Shown piece by piece: positions 17,313 through 25,615 of a stretch of DNA of 64,000 nt (position 1 is its first letter; each line of letters opens with the position of its first letter). The stretch spans positions 1 to 64,000 of the forward strand of contig JAFXTU010000056.1 of NCBI GenBank assembly GCA_017535635.1. Direction: 5' to 3'. This stretch comes from Oscillospiraceae bacterium (GTDB taxonomy: Bacteria > Bacillota > Clostridia > Oscillospirales > Oscillospiraceae). The notes beneath the pieces were generated by a model. It worked only from the letters and a program-made list of their open reading frames with translations, did not search any database and was not told the origin of the DNA. A program made the translations under genes and the position numbers.

Positions 17313-18423
17313 TGCCGTTCCCCCCTTCGGTGTTCGCGCCGTAGCCCGGATAGCCGGGAAGGCCGGAATAGACCGGCGCGCTGCTTTCCCCGCCGGTGAA
17401 GTCGTCCAGAGGCAGGACCGTCGTCATCTCGCTCCCGTCCTCCCCCACGATGATGACCTTCATGCCGGGGAAGATCTCCGCGATGGTCTCGTAGAAGAGC
17501 CGCTGGCGGATGATCTCCGGGTAGCGGGAATACTCGGCGTAGAGCTCCCGGAAGCGGGAGGCTTGACCGTTGGCTTCCGCAATCCTCGCGGCCTTATAGG
17601 CTTCCGCCTGGCGGAGGATCTCGTCGGCGTTGGCCTCTGCGGCGGGAAGCTCCTCATTGGCGTACTTGTTGGCGTTGTTGATGGCGGTCTCCGCCTCCTG
17701 CTTGGAGGTCTCCACCGCCTTGAAGGCCTGCTGGACCTCTCTCGTGGGGGGCTCGGCGTCCTGCATGGCGATGTTCACCAGCTCCAGGCCCAGGTCCTCC
17801 TGGAGGAGCCGGTTGACGATCTTCTCCTTGATGGCCCCCTGGATCTCGGACTTGCCGGTGGTGATCACGTCGTCCACGTTGTACAGGCCGATGGTGTCCC
17901 GGATATAGCTCTGGCAGAGCATTTTCAGGATGCCCACAGGGTCCTGGCTGTTGTAGAGGTACTTCACCGGGTCGATGATCCGGTACTCCACATAGAAGTC
18001 CACGTTGACAAAGTTGAAGTCCACGGAGATCATCACGCTCTCGTCCTCCACGCTGGCCCCGGTGTCCATCCGGTAGCCGATGGGGAAGCCCTGCACGTTC
18101 TTGGAGACGATGCTTTTCTTCTGGATCAGGGGAATCTTGAATTTCAGGCCTGAGGTATTCACCACGCGGGGGACCCCGAAGGTGGTGATCACCGCGTACT
18201 GGTCCTCCCGCAGCTGATAGACCGAGCTGCCGATCAGCGCCAGGAGCAGCACGACCACCACGATGACGACGACGAGCTTAGAGTTCATCGGCTTCCGGGG
18301 AGGCTTAAAGGTAACAGTCGTTCCGTCCACAGTTGTTTCCTTCTTCTCCTTTCGTTTGCCCAGGATGATCCGAACCACGGCAACGGCGATCAGAACCAGG
18401 GCCAGAATCAGGGATAAGTTCAT
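17305..18423 (-). CDS. hflK: HflK, SPFH-domain membrane protease modulator
   Basis: A 372-residue partner of HflC. A short N-terminal helix plus a second helix around residues 50-68 lead into YQLREDQYAVITTFGVPR, the SPFH core with LNIAMQDAEPPTREVQQAF-like sequence, and a coiled coil. The C-terminus is rich in glycine and proline. Start is an ATG after GAGAGGAGG. It lies 13 bases after the lysozyme gene, so both are probably on one transcript; whether the lysozyme has any relation to membrane quality control is not known. Confidence 0.93.
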   Translation of the reverse strand: MNLSLILALVLIAVAVVRIILGKRKEKKETTVDGTTVTFKPPRKPMNSKLVVVIVVVVLLLALIGSSVYQLREDQYAVITTFGVPRVVNTSGLKFKIPLIQKKSIVSKNVQGFPIGYRMDTGASVEDESVMISVDFNFVNVDFYVEYRIIDPVKYLYNSQDPVGILKMLCQSYIRDTIGLYNVDDVITTGKSEIQGAIKEKIVNRLLQEDLGLELVNIAMQDAEPPTREVQQAFKAVETSKQEAETAINNANKYANEELPAAEANADEILRQAEAYKAARIAEANGQASRFRELYAEYSRYPEIIRQRLFYETIAEIFPGMKVIIVGEDGSEMTTVLPLDDFTGGESSAPVYSGLPGYPGYGANTEGGNGNG

Positions 18424-18436
18424 ATCTTCCTCCTCT

Positions 18437-20311
18437 CTAGGGGCCAGGGCTTTCCGGAGATACGATCTCCGACACCTCGCCCTTCAGGTCCTCGCCCTCC
18501 ACGCGCAGATAGGCGCAGACCATATATCGGCTTCCCTCTCTCCACTCCGGGTCCGTGAAGAGGGTGGAGCCCGCGCCGCTGAGGCGCCCCAGCTCCCCAA
18601 AGCCCCCGTCCCCGTCGGCCCGGTAGACGAGATAGCCCTGGGCGCCGGGGACCCGGTCCCACCGGAGGGTCTGTCCCTCCGGGCCCGGCATGATCTGCAG
18701 GCCCGTGACCTGGGGCGGCCTCAGCACATAGCGGATGTCCAGATCCACCTCCGGGCCGATGCCCGACACGTGGCCGGAGCCGGAATACTGCCAGTAATCA
18801 AAGGGGCCGTTGTAGCGGGTCTGCACTGTCCAGTGGGCCAGCCAGGCCCCGAAGCCCTCCCTGGCCAGGGCCTCCCCCAGCACGTCCCGGAACATGGCCG
18901 TTCCGGCGTAGACGGCGGCAGTATAACCGCTGCGCTCGATCTCCCGGCAGAAGGCCAGGCAGATCTCCGCGTATTCCTCCCCGCTGAGGCCGGCGTCGTA
19001 GAGCCTCCCCAGGAGGCCGCCGGAGGCGTCGGAGGCCAGCTCGAAGTCCATGACCACCGGGAGCCCCAGCTCCCGGCCCTCCAGCAGCTCCAGGACGTAC
19101 CTGGCTTCTTCCACGGCCTCCTGGGTGCTGATGGCCTGGGAGAAGAGATAGACCCCCACGTCCAGCCCCGCCGCAGCGGCCTCCCGGTAATTTGTCTCAA
19201 AGTTGGCGTCCTCGCTCAGAATTCCCTCGCTGCCGTAGCCCCGGTAGCCGATGCGCAGGAAGACGAAGCTGACGCCGCCGGCCTTCACCGCCGGCCAGTC
19301 CACCTCGCCCTGGTAGCGGGCGGCGTCGATGCCGTAGAGGGTGTAGTCCGCGACCTTTTCCCACTTGGCGTATGCCCAGGTCTCCCCCTCCAGGGGAAGG
19401 GTCCAGTCGTATTCTGTCCGCAGGCGCTCGTCCCCATACCAGCCCAGGAAGCGCCAGCCCTCCCGCACGGGCTCCTCCGGCGGCGGCACGGGCACATCGC
19501 CCCAGGCGTAGAGGGCGTCGGGCACCTCGCTCCCGCCCCAGCTGTCGAAGCGGAGGGCGACGATCTGGATCCAGCGGGCGTAGAGCACCGTGCTCTCCAT
19601 ATGTACCTGCGAGAAATCGAAGGGCCTCGTCAGCTCCGGGTCGGCGTACCAGCCGCCGAACCAGTAGCCCTCCCGCTTCGGCTCCGGCGGGACCGGCACC
19701 GGTTCGCCCCTTCGCGCCGAAGCGGTCTCATAATAGGGCTCCCCCTGCAGGAGGTGGCCCGCCGCGTCGAAAGCCCCGTCCGTCAGCAGGACGGAATAGG
19801 GGGGCAGGACCCAAAGGGTCCCCTCCTCCCGCAGGATCATGTCCATGGGGGAGACGTGCAGCTTGCCCCAGCTCAGAGGCTCCCGGCCCCGAAGAGCCAG
19901 CTCCACGCTGTCAAAAACCGTGAGACAGCCCCGGACCTGTACGCCGCTCCCCGTCCCCTCCAGAGTAAGGCTTCCCTGGCCGGAGACCGTCAGGTCGCTG
20001 AGGGCGGTAACGCCGGCGCTTTGCCCCGTGATGCGGTTGCCCCCCCGGAGCCGGAGGATCAGCTCTCCCTCCGCGTAGATGGCCGCGCCGTGAAACTGCC
20101 CCTCGATCACCGCGTCTGTCAGGGTCAGAGTCCGGCTGTCGGGGTCGTATACAGCGCTTCCTGCCGAGGTGGGCGCGCTTCCGCCCGCCGTCACCTCCAC
20201 GCCGCCCACCCAGAGGCGGGAGGGCTGGGGCAGGAGGCCCGAGGCGGCGAAAAGCACCAGGCCCAGGAGGGCCAGCAGCAGGACGCAGCAGAAATTGCGG
20301 AGCGTTTTCAT
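18437..20311 (-). CDS. Secreted GH25 lysozyme-like protein with InlB-type repeats and fibronectin-III-like end
   Basis: A 624-residue exported protein: signal/anchor helix 7-25, a beta-rich carbohydrate-binding-like region (about 30-185), two Listeria-Bacteroides (InlB B-type) repeats ending EGYWFGGWYAD and EGWRFLGWYGD, a GH25 muramidase domain (about 326-530) and a C-terminal fibronectin-III-like domain (532-624). Catalytic candidates are D329 (YGIDAARYQGEVDW), D422 and E424 (VVMDFE) and the VDLD cluster near 523. It probably cuts peptidoglycan at the cell surface. The gene has its own promoter and is first in an operon with hflK, hflC and the ArsC-like gene. Confidence 0.88.
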   Translation of the reverse strand: MKTLRNFCCVLLLALLGLVLFAASGLLPQPSRLWVGGVEVTAGGSAPTSAGSAVYDPDSRTLTLTDAVIEGQFHGAAIYAEGELILRLRGGNRITGQSAGVTALSDLTVSGQGSLTLEGTGSGVQVRGCLTVFDSVELALRGREPLSWGKLHVSPMDMILREEGTLWVLPPYSVLLTDGAFDAAGHLLQGEPYYETASARRGEPVPVPPEPKREGYWFGGWYADPELTRPFDFSQVHMESTVLYARWIQIVALRFDSWGGSEVPDALYAWGDVPVPPPEEPVREGWRFLGWYGDERLRTEYDWTLPLEGETWAYAKWEKVADYTLYGIDAARYQGEVDWPAVKAGGVSFVFLRIGYRGYGSEGILSEDANFETNYREAAAAGLDVGVYLFSQAISTQEAVEEARYVLELLEGRELGLPVVMDFELASDASGGLLGRLYDAGLSGEEYAEICLAFCREIERSGYTAAVYAGTAMFRDVLGEALAREGFGAWLAHWTVQTRYNGPFDYWQYSGSGHVSGIGPEVDLDIRYVLRPPQVTGLQIMPGPEGQTLRWDRVPGAQGYLVYRADGDGGFGELGRLSGAGSTLFTDPEWREGSRYMVCAYLRVEGEDLKGEVSEIVSPESPGP

Positions 20312-20356
20312 TCATCAAGTCCGTTTCGGATGGGATGGGGGCTACTAATTCAGTTT

Positions 20357-20385
20357 ATTATATCATCCTTTTCCTGCTCCCGCAA
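20357..20385 (-). promoter_or_regulatory. Promoter of the GH25-hflKC operon
   Basis: Minus-strand TTGCGG (20385-20380), 17 bases, perfect TATAAT (20362-20357), about 45 bases before the lysozyme ATG. Confidence 0.8.
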
Positions 20386-20462
20386 GAGCTATCGGCGGGC
20401 CGGGATCCAGGGGCTTTTTTCCTGTACTCCATGCGTTTTCCGCATGATCCATGCAGAAATGC

Positions 20463-20491
20463 TTGCCTTTTCCCCGGGTTTTGCATATAGT
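20463..20491 (+). promoter_or_regulatory. Promoter of the LysR-family gene
   Basis: TTGCCT (20463-20468), 17 bases, TATAGT (20486-20491), about 45 bases before the ATG. It lies about 75 bp from the divergent lysozyme promoter, so one bound regulator could affect both. Confidence 0.65.
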
Positions 20492-20538
20492 GGAGAAAAG
20501 AAAACGGACCGCCGGAGGCGGTCCCGGAGGGATGAACC

Positions 20539-21468
20539 ATGTCTGCCAATTTCGACGCCTACAAGATCTTCTACTTCGTGGGGCGATACAAGAACATCAC
20601 CCGCACCGCCAACGCCCTCTTCCTCTCCCAATCCACGGTGAGCCGCTGCATCCAGAACCTTGAGACGGACCTGGGCTGCCGCCTCTTCACCCGCAGCCAG
20701 GGGGGCGTGGTGCTGACTCCCAAGGGAGAGATGCTCTACAACCATGTGGCCCGCGCATGCGAGCATATTTTTCTGGGGGAGGAAAAGCTGCGGCAGATGC
20801 AGCGGGGCATCCGCACCATCCGCCTCTGCATCTCGGAGTTCTTCCTCTGGCAGTTCCTGATGCCGGTGCTGGCGGACTTCCGGAAGGAGTACCCCGACGT
20901 GTGCGTGGAGATCACCACCCACACCCTGGGGACCCAGAAGGAGGCCATGGACGAGCTGGCCGGGGGCCTCACGGACCTGGTATGCACCATGGCCCCGGTG
21001 ACGAATCCCCGCAGCGCCTCGGTGGTGGAGATCGCCTCCTTCCAGGACGTGCTGGTGGCCGGGAGCCGCTTTGCCGAGCTGAGGGAGGGGACGCGGTATC
21101 TGGCGGACCTGCGGGACTACCCCTTCGCCGCCCTGAGCACCCAGGAGAACGGCCCCAACTTCTACGACAAGCTCTTCGCCATGCAGGGCATGGACGTGGT
21201 CCCCGCCTTCAAGGTGGACACCGCCTCCCTCCTGCTGCCCCTGGTGCGGCGGGGGCTGTGCCTGGCCTTCATCCCGGAGCCCTTCGTCCGCCAGATCGCC
21301 GAGGCGGAGGACGTGTTCCAGGTGAACATCCGGGACGAGATGCCCACCCAGACCATCTGCATCGCCGCCGGGGAGCGGGAAAACCTGCCCCAGATCCAGA
21401 AGGACCTGATGGAGTACATCCGCCGCTACGCCGTCACCCTCCAGGCCCACGACGCCCTCCCGGCGTAA
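20539..21468 (+). CDS. LysR-family transcriptional regulator
   Basis: A 309-residue LysR-type regulator: N-terminal winged helix-turn-helix (NITRTANALFLSQSTVSRCI at about 19-38, with ETDLGCRLFTRSQGGVVLTP) and a C-terminal periplasmic-binding-protein-like effector domain from about residue 90. The ATG follows a GGAGG site. It is divergent from the lysozyme-hflKC operon, the classical arrangement for a LysR target, though the effector is unknown. An AT-rich stretch follows it with no terminator seen. Confidence 0.92.
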   Translation: MSANFDAYKIFYFVGRYKNITRTANALFLSQSTVSRCIQNLETDLGCRLFTRSQGGVVLTPKGEMLYNHVARACEHIFLGEEKLRQMQRGIRTIRLCISEFFLWQFLMPVLADFRKEYPDVCVEITTHTLGTQKEAMDELAGGLTDLVCTMAPVTNPRSASVVEIASFQDVLVAGSRFAELREGTRYLADLRDYPFAALSTQENGPNFYDKLFAMQGMDVVPAFKVDTASLLLPLVRRGLCLAFIPEPFVRQIAEAEDVFQVNIRDEMPTQTICIAAGERENLPQIQKDLMEYIRRYAVTLQAHDALPA

Positions 21469-21537
21469 GGGAGGATCAAGCTAAGTTTACTCGCTCTAGG
21501 CTAAAGTACTCTTACGTCCTAATATAAGGTGATTTTC

Positions 21538-21762
21538 ATGCTGTCAGTTAAGCAAAGAATTCATTCTATTCGGCAACCACGCAACGGGTTTCTAGCCAGG
21601 ACCTCATTCCATGAACATACATATTATGACGGCAAGACTAAGAATGACACCTTAGTACACCGCAGTATTACTCAGATCACGCTCGCTGCTGCTCATAGAG
21701 AAGTACCTCCTCCTGGGCAATGCTGCGGCGAAACGCCTCATCCATCCCGCCGGTGGAAATGA
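21538..21762 (+). pseudogene. AT-rich 5' remnant of a foreign gene
   Basis: From about 21478 to 21676 base composition drops sharply in GC compared with everything around it. Within it an AAGGTG site precedes ATG at 21538, and about 35 codons (MLSVKQRIHSIRQPRNGF, then YYDGKTKNDT) look like a genuine N-terminus; I recall similar openings in Firmicutes hypothetical proteins, which I cannot verify. After about codon 38 the frame runs into sequence antisense to the nucleotidyltransferase gene and ends at 21762, so the reading frame is not a plausible full protein. I read it as a truncated, horizontally acquired gene fragment. Confidence 0.5.
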
Positions 21763-21943
21763 GGTCCACGTGGGTCCCCAGGGCCTCCTCCAGGTCCCCC
21801 AGCAATCCGGCAAAGCGAAGGCCTCGGATCGATCCCCTGTCGATCCGCAGGTCCACGTCGCTGTCGGGGCGCGCTTCTCCCCGGGCGTAAGAACCGAAGA
21901 GAAAAATACGCTCCGCGGCGGAGGGGGGCGAAAACGTGCTCAA
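21677..21943 (-). CDS. Minimal nucleotidyltransferase (MNT/MntA type), no HEPN partner
   Basis: An 88-residue nucleotidyltransferase domain: the signature LFGSYARGEARPDSDVDLRI supplies GS and the DxD metal ligands, and HVDLIS gives the third strand. MNT proteins usually act as antitoxins for HEPN RNases, for example by AMPylating them. No HEPN gene lies on either side. The start is uncertain: I chose TTG at 21943, seven bases after the SLH gene stop, because no ATG exists before the signature. N-terminal truncation is possible, and the 3' end borders the AT-rich gene remnant. Confidence 0.7.
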   Translation of the reverse strand: MSTFSPPSAAERIFLFGSYARGEARPDSDVDLRIDRGSIRGLRFAGLLGDLEEALGTHVDLISTGGMDEAFRRSIAQEEVLLYEQQRA

Positions 21944-21950
21944 AAGCCGG

Positions 21951-23396
21951 TCAGTCCAGGGTGATGCTGCGCCGCAGGCCGGTGTCGGCCATGCGGGTGA
22001 CGATGGCGGCGGCAGCGGCGCGGCTGATGGACGCCTCCGGGGTGAAGGTGCCCTGCTCGTCGTTGCCGGTGAGGATGCCGGCCCGGTAGAGCCGGTAGAT
22101 CGCGTTGGCATGCTGATCCCATTCCTGCACGTCGGGGATGGCGTTAAAGCCGATGTCGCTGATCTCCGGCAGGGCCTCCGCGGGCAGGGCAAAGGCAAGG
22201 ATGGCGGCGAACTGCCTGCGGGTGGCGGGTCGGTTATAATCGTCGGCGCTGAAGGACTCGCTCAGAAGCTGGTTTTTCTCCGCGTAATCCACGTAGACCT
22301 GATACCAGGGGCTGCCCTGCACGAAGTCCGCGCTGCCGGTCTCATAGATGCTGTGGATCCGGGCGGCCATGGCGATGGCCTGGGCGACGGTGACGTTCCC
22401 ATCGGGGTCGAAGCCGTCGCCGGTGCCCTTCATCAGGTCCAGCTCAAAGGCCTTGGCAATGTTGGCTGTGCCCCAAAAGCCGGGGGCCACGTCCGGGTAC
22501 TGCCCCTCCCGGTAGGTGTTCACCGGGGCGAAGTGCTCCAGGGCGGCCAGGGCGGGATCCAGGTATGCCACCTCCGGCTCTTCCGGCTCCTCCGGCTCGC
22601 TCGGCTGCTCCGGCTCGTCGCCCTTCCCGGGATCTCCCATGCCCTCGCCGTAAAATGCGACGTGCTCCGCCTCGGCGCTGCCGTCGCCGGACTCTCCCGC
22701 CGCCGCCAGCTCCAGCTGCTGAGTGGTGATGGCGGAGCGCTGGTCGTAGAAGACCGCGGCGGAGGCGGAGCCGCTCGTCACATACCAGCGGTCGCTGCCG
22801 GAAAAACGCATCAGGGTCAGATTCACCTGGTTCCCGCCCGCATGGCTCATCACCCAGTATTCGATGCACGTGCGGCCGAAGACTTCGCCCTGCTCGTTGA
22901 TGTTCTTGGTGTTGGGTTCGTTGAAATACAGCTCCAGGGTCAGGGGCCGGTCCAGGAGGAAGCCGTTCTCCGCCGTCGCCCCTTCAAAGAACGCGCGGGG
23001 CAGCCAGCGGTAATCCGGATCGTCGAGCCGCTCGTTAAAGTAACTGTCCCAGCCGGCCTGCCCGGCCGAGCCGCCCTCGGTAAAGCCGTCTCCGTAGGGC
23101 TCCAGGTCGGCGAAGAGATACTTCATCATCTCCATGCCGTCGTCGTAGTCCGCCACCAGGCGGTTCAGGGACCAGATCCAGTACGCGGCGACGCTGCGGG
23201 GATCGCGGACGTCCACGACCTGCTTCAGTTCCTCCAGATTCCAGGGCGCAGGATCGGCAAGGGTGAATTCCTGGTCCCGCTTCCAATCCCGGGAGAGCTC
23301 GGCCTCTCCCGCGCCCAAGGCCGTCAGTGAAAGGGAGAAGAGCATCAGCGCTCCCAGGCCCAGGGAAAGGACGCGTTTCCAAAGCGCATTTTTCAT
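21951..23396 (-). CDS. Secreted SLH-domain surface protein
   Basis: A 481-residue exported protein with a clear signal peptide (residues 1-29, ending ALGA). An N-terminal domain of about 230 residues, containing the segment DRWYVTSGSASAAVFYDQRS, leads to an acidic linker of E-P repeats (around 255-278) and C-terminal S-layer homology modules (YPDVAPGFWGTANIAKAFE, FDPDGNVTVAQAIAMAARI and FTPEASISRAAAAAIVTRM). SLH modules bind pyruvylated cell-wall polymer, so the protein is wall-attached. The N-terminal domain's role is unknown to me. GGAGG stands ten bases before the ATG, and a good promoter lies upstream. Confidence 0.87.
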   Translation of the reverse strand: MKNALWKRVLSLGLGALMLFSLSLTALGAGEAELSRDWKRDQEFTLADPAPWNLEELKQVVDVRDPRSVAAYWIWSLNRLVADYDDGMEMMKYLFADLEPYGDGFTEGGSAGQAGWDSYFNERLDDPDYRWLPRAFFEGATAENGFLLDRPLTLELYFNEPNTKNINEQGEVFGRTCIEYWVMSHAGGNQVNLTLMRFSGSDRWYVTSGSASAAVFYDQRSAITTQQLELAAAGESGDGSAEAEHVAFYGEGMGDPGKGDEPEQPSEPEEPEEPEVAYLDPALAALEHFAPVNTYREGQYPDVAPGFWGTANIAKAFELDLMKGTGDGFDPDGNVTVAQAIAMAARIHSIYETGSADFVQGSPWYQVYVDYAEKNQLLSESFSADDYNRPATRRQFAAILAFALPAEALPEISDIGFNAIPDVQEWDQHANAIYRLYRAGILTGNDEQGTFTPEASISRAAAAAIVTRMADTGLRRSITLD

Positions 23397-23443
23397 CTCA
23401 GACAGACCTCCATCATATGACTATTTCTTCCGGTCTGTATTAA

Positions 23444-23472
23444 AGTATACAATGGGATTGTTGATTTGTCAC
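23444..23472 (-). promoter_or_regulatory. Promoter of the SLH protein gene
   Basis: Minus-strand GTGACA (23472-23467), 17 bases, TATACT (23449-23444), about 50 bases before the ATG. Confidence 0.7.
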
Positions 23473-23520
23473 CTGTTATTTCCGCAAAGACTGCCATAAG
23501 CCGGACGCGCGCAAGACAAC

Positions 23521-23555
23521 GCGCCCCTGCGGGGATCCTGTTCCCGCAGGGGCGC
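23521..23555 (-). terminator. Terminator-like hairpin after the C_GCAxxG_C_C gene
   Basis: A perfect 13-bp inverted repeat, gcgcccctgcggg / cccgcaggggcgc. The minus-strand tail GTTGTCTTG is only moderately T-rich, so termination efficiency is uncertain. Confidence 0.55.
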
Positions 23556-23570
23556 AGCGTGTCCTATGGA

Positions 23571-24014
23571 TCAGTCCCGGAGCATTTCCTCCAGGATGGC
23601 GCAGGCCTTTACCACCAGGCCGGGGCATTTCTTTGGGATGATCTCTCCCGCCTTGATTTTACCCTCCGGGGTGGAGGGGTCCACCCCCAGCATCTCCCGG
23701 CAGCGGAGGCAGCCGTCGTTCGCCTCGGCAACCCGGCGCTCGTACTCCATGGCCTTCTTGTTCATGAGGTCCTTACCGATGGCGTCCCCCGGCTCGCAGA
23801 AGCCGTACTTCAGGCCCAGGGCCATGAGGCCGCCGGTGACGGTGCCGCACATGTCTCCCTTGTGCATCCCGCCCCCGAAGCCGGAAGAAAGCTTCAGCGC
23901 CGTCTCCTCGTCCAGGTCCAGGTCCTCCGCGAAGTGGCTCAGCACCGTCTGGGCGCAGTCGTAGCCGTCCTCAAAGAGCTTTGCGCGGGCCATTTCCTCT
24001 GTCATGTGTTCCAT
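23571..24014 (-). CDS. C_GCAxxG_C_C family putative redox protein
   Basis: A 147-residue cysteine-motif protein. It carries GYDCAQTVL near the N-terminus, SSGFGGGMHKGDMCGTVTGG in the middle and paired cysteines in NDGCLRCREMLG and a late KKCPGLV, the arrangement that names the family. Members are thought to be redox-active or to bind a metal cofactor, but no reaction is established. It is the last gene after the sigma/anti-sigma pair with five bases of spacing, so its production may follow that sigma factor. Confidence 0.85.
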   Translation of the reverse strand: MEHMTEEMARAKLFEDGYDCAQTVLSHFAEDLDLDEETALKLSSGFGGGMHKGDMCGTVTGGLMALGLKYGFCEPGDAIGKDLMNKKAMEYERRVAEANDGCLRCREMLGVDPSTPEGKIKAGEIIPKKCPGLVVKACAILEEMLRD

Positions 24015-24019
24015 TGCTT

Positions 24020-24961
24020 CTATTCCTCCTCAGCGGCGACCAGGAGCACCAGGCCCTGCCCGGCCATCCGGTCACCAAAATAAACTTCGTCACAGATCCC
24101 GGCATCCAGAAGGCCCTTCAGGTCCTCCGCCGGGACCAGCCAGCGGCCCAGCTCCCCCTCCCGGGGCGTCTGCATGGCCCAGTCCTTCTGGGAAACGCCC
24201 TCCGGAAGGGCGTCGTAGAAGACGATGACGCCGTAGAATTCCCCCTCGCCCATGGCGCTGAGGCCCGCGTCGCTGCCCCGCAGGGAGTCCGTCAGATAGG
24301 GGGAGGCGGGCTCCTCCACAGGCTCTTCCATGGGCGCATTCGGGGCCGCAGGGGCGGGCATCGCGCCGGAGGCGGCATAGGCAATGCTTCCGTTCTCCTC
24401 TTCCGCCGGCGCTTCCTCCTCGGCGCTGAAGTCGCTCCCGGCGCTCCCCGCCGCCGGGACCGGCGCGGCAGGCGGGAGGACGGCGCCTCCCGCCGCAGTG
24501 GTCTTTGATTCCAGGGCATTCGTCCAGACGCCGTCCGGCTCTGCGGCTGCGTCATAGGCGCTTTCCGCCGGGGCAAGGCTCCCCCCGGTGCTTCCGCCCT
24601 TCACCGCGGCGGGGGCGGCCTGTTCCGTCCGGCTGACGCCTGAGCCCGTGAGCTTTACCACGCCGAAGACCACCAGACAGAGGACGGCGGCGATGGCTGT
24701 CCAGCGGCCGAAGGCCCCGAAATAGAGCTTTTGCCGCTTTTTCTCCAGCTCCAGCTTATAGGCGATGCCCTGCCGCAGGGTCTCCGGCGCGGGGGGAAGC
24801 TCTTCCTTAAGCCCCTCCTTCACGCTTTTCAGAAGGGCCAGGTATTTCTGACATTCCACACAGGTCCGGAGGTGCTTTTCCAGCTCCTTCGCCTCTTTGC
24901 CGTGGAGTTCCCCGTCCAGGTAGGCGCTGAGCATGATATTATAATTGCTGCAATCCTGCAA
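24020..24961 (-). CDS. Membrane anti-sigma factor with zinc-finger domain
   Basis: About 313 residues. A cytoplasmic zinc-finger (zf-HC2) domain reads LSAYLDGELHGKEAKELEKH then LRTCVECQKYL, giving the H-x3-C-x2-C ligands of anti-sigma factors. A single membrane helix (about 87-105) is followed by an alanine/proline-rich extracellular region. I prefer TTG at 24961, which has GGAGG eight bases upstream; a GTG at 24970 overlapping the sigma stop is possible but sits directly on the GGAGG. It should hold the co-encoded ECF sigma factor inactive until an envelope signal arrives. Confidence 0.85.
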   Translation of the reverse strand: MQDCSNYNIMLSAYLDGELHGKEAKELEKHLRTCVECQKYLALLKSVKEGLKEELPPAPETLRQGIAYKLELEKKRQKLYFGAFGRWTAIAAVLCLVVFGVVKLTGSGVSRTEQAAPAAVKGGSTGGSLAPAESAYDAAAEPDGVWTNALESKTTAAGGAVLPPAAPVPAAGSAGSDFSAEEEAPAEEENGSIAYAASGAMPAPAAPNAPMEEPVEEPASPYLTDSLRGSDAGLSAMGEGEFYGVIVFYDALPEGVSQKDWAMQTPREGELGRWLVPAEDLKGLLDAGICDEVYFGDRMAGQGLVLLVAAEEE

Positions 24962-24966
24962 GCCCC

Positions 24967-25581
24967 TCACCTCCGTTTCATCTCTTCTGACGAGGGATCC
25001 CTGAAAAAGTTCCCTTCCTCCGTCAAAAGTGCCGCCAGGCGGGCTCTGGCCCGGTAGATGCGGGATTTCACGGTGCCCAGCTCCAGCTGGAGGACGTCGC
25101 CGATCTGCTGGTAGCTGAGCCCCTCCACATCCCGGAGCACCAGGATCAGCCGCTGCTCCTCCGGCAGCTTCCGAAGCCCCGCCCGCAGCTTCTCCCGGGT
25201 CTCCTTCCGCTCCAGCTCGTTCTGGGGCTCATAGCGCAGGTCCGGCAGCTCCCTGGGCCGCCCGTCCGTCTCTTCCTCGTCCAGGGAGACGAGGGACGAA
25301 GCGCCCCGGCGCTTTTTCTTCCGCAGGAAGTCGATGCAGAGGTTGGAGGCCAGGCGGTAGAGCCAGGTGCCGAAGGAGGCCTCTCCCCGGAAGCTTTTCA
25401 GGGAGCGGAAGGCCTTCAGGAAGGTTTCCTGACTCAGGTCAAAGGCGTCCTCCTCGTTGCCGGTCATTTTCAGGGTGATGTGGTAGACCCGGTCCTGGTA
25501 TTCCAGCACCAGATCGTCGAATGCGTTTGTATTGCCGTCCAGGACGGCGCGGATGACCTTGGCTTCCTCTTCTCTCGTCAA
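24967..25581 (-). CDS. ECF-type RNA polymerase sigma factor
   Basis: A 204-residue sigma-70 protein with only regions 2 and 4. Region 2 includes FDDLVLEYQDRVYHITLKM and DAFDLSQETFLKAFRSL. Region 4 includes LPEEQRLILVLRDVEGLSYQ and a helix-turn-helix ending GTVKSRIYRARARL. The start is TTG, with AGGAGG ten bases upstream. The anti-sigma gene follows directly, which is the normal ECF arrangement. Upstream are housekeeping RNA/DNA genes (dusB, xth, trmB) that may share the transcript. Confidence 0.93.
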   Translation of the reverse strand: MTREEEAKVIRAVLDGNTNAFDDLVLEYQDRVYHITLKMTGNEEDAFDLSQETFLKAFRSLKSFRGEASFGTWLYRLASNLCIDFLRKKKRRGASSLVSLDEEETDGRPRELPDLRYEPQNELERKETREKLRAGLRKLPEEQRLILVLRDVEGLSYQQIGDVLQLELGTVKSRIYRARARLAALLTEEGNFFRDPSSEEMKRR

Positions 25582-25615
25582 GTCCTCCCCGCCTCCTCTC
25601 TTTCCTTAGCGTTTC

